Source: Chamaecyparis obtusa (lineage: Eukaryota; Streptophyta; Pinopsida; Cupressales; Cupressaceae). From it: a stretch of DNA of 64,000 bases. The stretch is from contig BSBK01002083.1 in NCBI GenBank assembly GCA_027943335.1, forward strand, positions 859,501-923,500. Reading direction: 5' to 3'. Each line of letters opens with the position of its first letter. Position 1 is the first letter of the stretch. Positions 59,871-64,000 of the stretch are shown here, piece after piece. The position numbers and the translations under genes were made by a program. Below the pieces are notes generated by a model, which was not told the origin of the DNA, did not search any database, and saw only the letters and a list, made by a program, of their open reading frames with translations.

Positions 59871-61902
59871 TTATTTAGATAAAACAGGATTGAAATACAA
59901 CTCATTGCTACATGTTATATAAATAACCTTACTATCAATGAACTGCCTAATCTTATAATGTAAAGCATGACATTCATTAGTAGAGTGATCATGAAATCTA
60001 TGATATAAACAAAAAGGAAGAGTCTTCAAGTGTGGACTACATTTCTTTTTGCGTTTAGGTCTAGTAATCATCTTAGCATGAAGGAGTTTAGGCAAAAGAA
60101 CTTCTTGGTCAAATTCCTTCACAGGTTCATCATGTTTTGAAGTGTTATTAGAGATGTTGTTAACATTGATTTGTTGTCGGGGATTAAATCCTAATCCATA
60201 AGAATGCTCATGCCCCCCAGTGTGTAAGGGCATTTGAATTCCCTATTTATGTTTACCACATCCTTGTCCATTAAATCTTTGTTTAACTAGGAAGTGATAA
60301 CCAGGACCATAATGAGAAGCCATATTAGAAGTCAATAGAACTTCAGTAGTCACTATATCATCATTAGTAGGTTTGATAGGTTCATTGTGGGTGGAAGCAG
60401 TGACAAAGTTATTACAAAGGGGTTTAGATGTAAAAACTCATTGTTCAAACTCTCTTTGTTTCTTCATAAAATCAAGATCATTAACCTTATATTCTCCAAT
60501 AAAGGTAGGAGTAAAATCCAAGGTTCCCCAATCATTGCCAAGAAGAGCATTAGAGGAAGAAGGATTACTATTAGAAGTAGGAGTAGTGTGAGTTTGAATA
60601 TTAAGACAAGGATTAGGCTCATCATTTGCATGAAGAGAATACATCTTGTTATTATGTATAAACTTGACTTTACGATGAAGGGTGGAAGGAATGGCATGCA
60701 TCTCATGCAACCAAGGTCTACCCAAAAGAAGATTATAATTGAGAGGTCCAAGAATAACATGAATAGGTGTATTCAGAATGACTAGTCCTACTTTGATAGG
60801 TAAGGTAATGATGCCTAAAGTGTTCTTAGCAATGTTATCAAATCCGCAAATAGCAACATTGTCAGGTTGAATAGTTGAAAGATCAGCGTTAATCACTTTG
60901 AGCATGTCCATGCTACAAACATTAAGCCTAGATCCATTATCAATCAAGGTCCTACGAATGATACTTTTATTGATAGTTACAACAACCATAAGAGCATCAT
61001 ACTGATTTTGAACTTCCTTAGAAGGTAAATCTTTTTGAGTAAATACAATGTCAGGAGGACCCGGGGTAGAATGCATGCATTGTAAGAAGTTATTGATGTT
61101 CTCTTGATTAGAAGGTGGAGTAGGAAGAGTTTCTAGAGCTTTTTTAGGCTTCATAGTAGGTAGGTGAAGTTTGAAGAAGCTCACATAAAGAAATCTTGGT
61201 AGGAGTATTTTGCAATTGGGTTATCAAATCATACTCCTTGCTAGGAAGATGAGGTGGAGGAGGAAGAATAGGTTGAGAAGGTGGAAAAGAAGTAGAAACC
61301 ACCAAATTAGGTTGAAGGTTATTCCTTGTATGATATGTGTGAGCTATAGAATCTTGATCATTGAAAGAATCCATAGGTTTACCTTTAATAGTAATGCGGG
61401 GACAACCTTTGATAGTCAACAAGGGTTTAGGATAAACCATTTTAGTCATCTCAACACTACAAATAGATTCACAAGAAGGAAGAAAAGAGGACATCCTAGG
61501 AGGAGATGAGGTAAGATCTTGATTCTCCATAGGATCATCACTAAAAGGGAGAGCATTAAGGGAACTCATATCATTCTCTAGTAATGCCTCATCACTAGAA
61601 GGAATCTCAAATGGAGGTAAAGAATCTATAATATCATCTTCTTTCACTAAAATATCCGCATAAGGAGAGAAAGAGTTATCATCATGTAATTAATCACCCT
61701 CTTGTATCAAATATTCTTCATGAGGAGGGGATAAATCAATGTCTTTATCCAAGGGTTCATCCCAAAAGGTAGAGTCATTCACAATGTCTTCATGAGGAAG
61801 AGAGTAATCAATATCCATATCTAAAGGTTCATCCCAAATAGGAGGATTATCATCCATATCCATAAGGCATTTGAAAAACACTTGAAACAACTTATGCATC
61901 AT
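59871..61902 (-). pseudogene. Gypsy-type protease and zinc-finger frame, protease first
   Basis: Reading leftward from 61,902 in one frame to about 61,150, then, after a frameshift, in another to 59,871. First, two acidic repeats (WDEPLD(M/K)DID, near 61,700-61,860). Then a Pro/Ser-rich region ending LITQLQNTPTKISLCELL, the segment that normally precedes plant gypsy protease. Then a retropepsin-like domain: RRTLIDNGSRLNVCS (about 60,915-60,960, DNG in place of D(S/T)G) and LLLGRPWLHEMHAIPSTLH. Last, about 240 codons downstream, CLYHRFHDHSTNEC (59970-60011), a C-x2-H-x4-H-x4-C finger that in gypsy elements ends gag and comes before protease. Stops include TAA 61690, TGA 60438, TAG 60243 and TAA 59871. 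The gag core itself was not found. Confidence 0.75.
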
Positions 61903-62121
61903 GATAATGAATAAAGAAATGCATATAAAATAGATCTAGATATATCTAAATGCATTCAAATGAAATATTTTTGTATTTTTGAAGAAATTTTGCAATTTTT
62001 ATTTTTTTTTGTATTTTTGAAATGTAAATGCAAGAGCATAAAAGAAATCTAATCTTAAGGCAAGAAAACAAATGATCTAACACCAAAAAGAAAGAGAGTA
62101 AGTATGTCAGGTTCACCAAAA

Positions 62122-63732
62122 TGTATAGGATAAAATATGGATGGGGTCCTAGGACAATGGTTTGCACATAAAAGAGACCCCAAAGCTAATATTTTACACT
62201 TACATGAGATTGTATTGATATAGAAAGTAAATGTAGATGATTAATGTTGAAATGAAGAGATAAAGGTACTTACCTCCGAAAAAGAATCGGCTGAAAACCC
62301 TATCAAATGATCTCAAAAACTATTGATTCCTCCACTCTTAAACTGAAATTTCAAGATCTACAAAACCCAAAAATATTTTTTCAATTTGAGGTAGGTCATC
62401 CTTGACCCAAATAGTGGGGCAAGATCTTACCCCGGGGCAAGATCCTGCCCCCCATAGCTCCGATGGAAATTCTGTTCATAGATCTCAGAAGTTTGGCGAA
62501 AAGGGTATCCAAATCTACTCTTAGATCTGAAGTTCTGCACTTGTACCTACAAGAAAAATAGGGTTTTTGGTTGTTTGTTTGGGGGGTTTGCCTCAGTCAA
62601 ACCCCAATTTAGGAATTAACCTTGAAATTGAATTGAAATTGCTAGAATAAACAAAGTAAATGGAACAATTCACCTTGCTTGAGTTCAAACCCTTGTGGAG
62701 GATTCGAATCCTTGAATCCACAAGAATGGATAAATTTAGAATCAAATATAGGATGTCTCCAATCAATTGTCTTTAGATCTTCAACACCAATCTTGGATGG
62801 ATCTTGAACTTGGAAGAGGCTTGAATGGAAATGGAGGAATCTTCAACAAGAGAGCTCCATAGAGCTTGAATCCTTCAATGGCTACTAATGGATCCCCTTG
62901 ATGAATTGGATGCTTGAATGCTTGAAGGCTTGAATGCTTGATCTTCTTGCTTTCTTTCACTTGAGAGCTTGAGAGATTGTTTGGTGAGAATGGATGAGAA
63001 AATGAGAGAGGAAGGCTCCCTTTTATAGTGATCTAGGGCACAAGAGGGGCCTCGTAGAAAACAATAATTAAGGGCCCATGGCACAAAACTCTAGAGAGGT
63101 GCACATGGAGAGGAAATTAAATTAAAGTCTTAACACAAAACTCTAGGAGGGGACCACCCTTAATATAGAAATAAAATAATTATTTAAGAGCCTTGTTACA
63201 AAATTCAAGGTAAGGCTAACCCCATAGTTAATTTGAGCATTAGGCACAAAACTCAAGAAAGGCTAATCTCCAATAATAAATTAGGAATCCTATACAAATC
63301 TTAAGAAAGGTCCACCTCAAATATTAATTTGAGAATTCAACCCTTAATCCAAGAAATAGTGGCCCCGAAGAGGGAAAGTGCAAGATTTGATGAAATCTCA
63401 CAACCAGAAGCAAACCCTGAAGATCCTAGACCCTAGGGTCAAGGTCGAGCTCAAACCTGACTAGGTCAGGGTTGAGGTTGATCCTGACCTAGTTAGGATC
63501 AAGGTTTACTTTGACCCCATAAGGTTGACTTCAACCTTAGGGTCAAAAACCTCAAGTTCATGGTCCAGAATGCTAGGAAAATGCTAGGAAGAAGTGGAAA
63601 ATGGGGCAAAATAGGGGGAAAAGCCAGATCCAAATCAAATATCCATTCAAGGCATTCAACATGACCCCAAACCACTTACTCAAAGGGCTAAATGCTCTTA
63701 ACATGGAAGTGCTTCCATTTTAAGATGATACA
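62122..63732 (-). repeat. 5' LTR of the 57-64 kb element
   Basis: 1611 bp. The minus-strand TATAAAAGGG at 63018-63027 would drive transcription into the interior. The primer-binding site should lie just left of 62122: the minus strand reads TTTTGGTGAACCTGAC there, whose tRNA partner I cannot name. Confidence 0.93.
63018..63027 (-). promoter_or_regulatory. TATA box of the 5' LTR
   Basis: TATAAAAGGG on the minus strand, conserved at 57941-57950 in the other LTR. Confidence 0.65.
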
Positions 63733-64000
63733 CTATCCTGAAAAAGATTCAACCAATAGTATCTTTCCCTCAAGATTTTATGAGCAGTTGTCTTGGACAA
63801 GAAATGCCCTCCACAAACACCATCGTGTGATTCATTCAGGACCCTTTTACCTTGATATTCATCTAAGCAAAAAATTATCATAACCTAAATATTTCCCCAA
63901 TATAGATCACCTTCAATCAAAACATATCTAGATTATTGTAACTTCAATAATCATTTTTTATTGTCACTCAATTCATCAGGACACTTCATGTGTTTCAAAA
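63733..64000 (-). pseudogene. pol: Ty3/gypsy integrase, first piece (gypsy C), zinc domain
   Basis: Reading leftward from the window edge: LKHMKCPDELSD, then NESHDGVCGGHFLSKTTAH and KILRERYYWLNLFQDS. This is the H-H half of the integrase zinc-binding domain; the C-C half is in the next piece at 56746-57045. After removing the 6.7-kb element and one CTATC, the codons join in frame (FQDSYRCF). At least three in-frame stops lie between the window edge and about 63,860. RT and upstream domains would lie beyond 64,000. Confidence 0.85.

Larger units (their letters stand above)
57046..63732 (-). mobile_element. Complete pol-less gypsy-like LTR retrotransposon, 6.69 kb, TSD CTATC
   Basis: LTRs 57046-58655 (1610 bp) and 62122-63732 (1611 bp), about 95% identical by eye, TGTATAGG...ATACA, with exact duplications CTATC at 57041-57045 and 63733-63737. 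Minus-strand orientation from the purine tract (58656-58672) and coding frame. The 3.5-kb interior codes only for an acidic region, a protease-like domain and a zinc-finger protein. RT, RNase H and integrase are absent, so it is non-autonomous. It interrupts the gypsy C integrase between its zinc domain and core. Confidence 0.95.

Overview
This window is a block of nested plant LTR retrotransposons from an AT-rich, repeat-heavy nuclear genome. It looks like a seed plant with a very large genome, possibly a conifer. That placement rests only on transposon density and style; no species-level marker is visible. I found no convincing host protein gene, tRNA, rRNA or CRISPR array. Every recognisable coding region is a decayed retroelement reading frame.

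Layout. 1-2463 (minus): an open frame of unknown family, running off the left edge. About 2,691-7,250: a degenerate hairpin-bearing tandem array, interrupted by a 510-bp solo LTR (3115-3624). 9192-13346 (plus): a second large decayed frame of unknown family. 14144-14478: a complete TRIM element. 17341-32924 (plus): a Ty3/gypsy element ('gypsy A': gag, an RNase H upstream of RT, RT, a second RNase H, integrase). It is broken by the 3' end of an opposite-strand gypsy ('gypsy B', 19541-22545, itself holding a second TRIM at 19957-20287) and by a complete pol-less LTR element (22968-29936). 33358-41016: a complete Ty1/copia element on the minus strand ('copia A'). 41826-51391 (plus): a gag-protease reading frame ('gypsy D') split by a complete Ty1/copia element (44326-51283, 'copia B'). 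52211-53696: a solo LTR of the copia A family. 53697-64000 (minus): one gypsy integrase gene ('gypsy C') cut into three pieces by a 2.57-kb solo LTR (54179-56745) and a complete pol-less LTR element (57046-63732).

Eight insertions have exact 5-bp target-site duplications that I read directly: ATCCC, GTCTT, ACTTG, GTGAT, AGATG, CATGG, CATCT and CTATC. A ninth (52211-53696) has a one-mismatch pair, GTTTG/GTTTT. These fix the element borders and nesting order well.

The most interesting signals are these: (i) long reading frames without polymerase inside LTR-type elements, coding for basic, probably nuclear proteins of no family I recognise; (ii) in-frame stops that are overwhelmingly TAG, mostly where a Gln (CAG) would be expected, a footprint of CHG-methylation decay; (iii) RNase H-like domains on both sides of RT in gypsy A; (iv) protease placed before the zinc finger in the 57-64 kb element; (v) a dense W-box cluster in its LTR; (vi) a hypervariable poly-C tract shared by several LTR families; (vii) the hairpin array at 3-7 kb.
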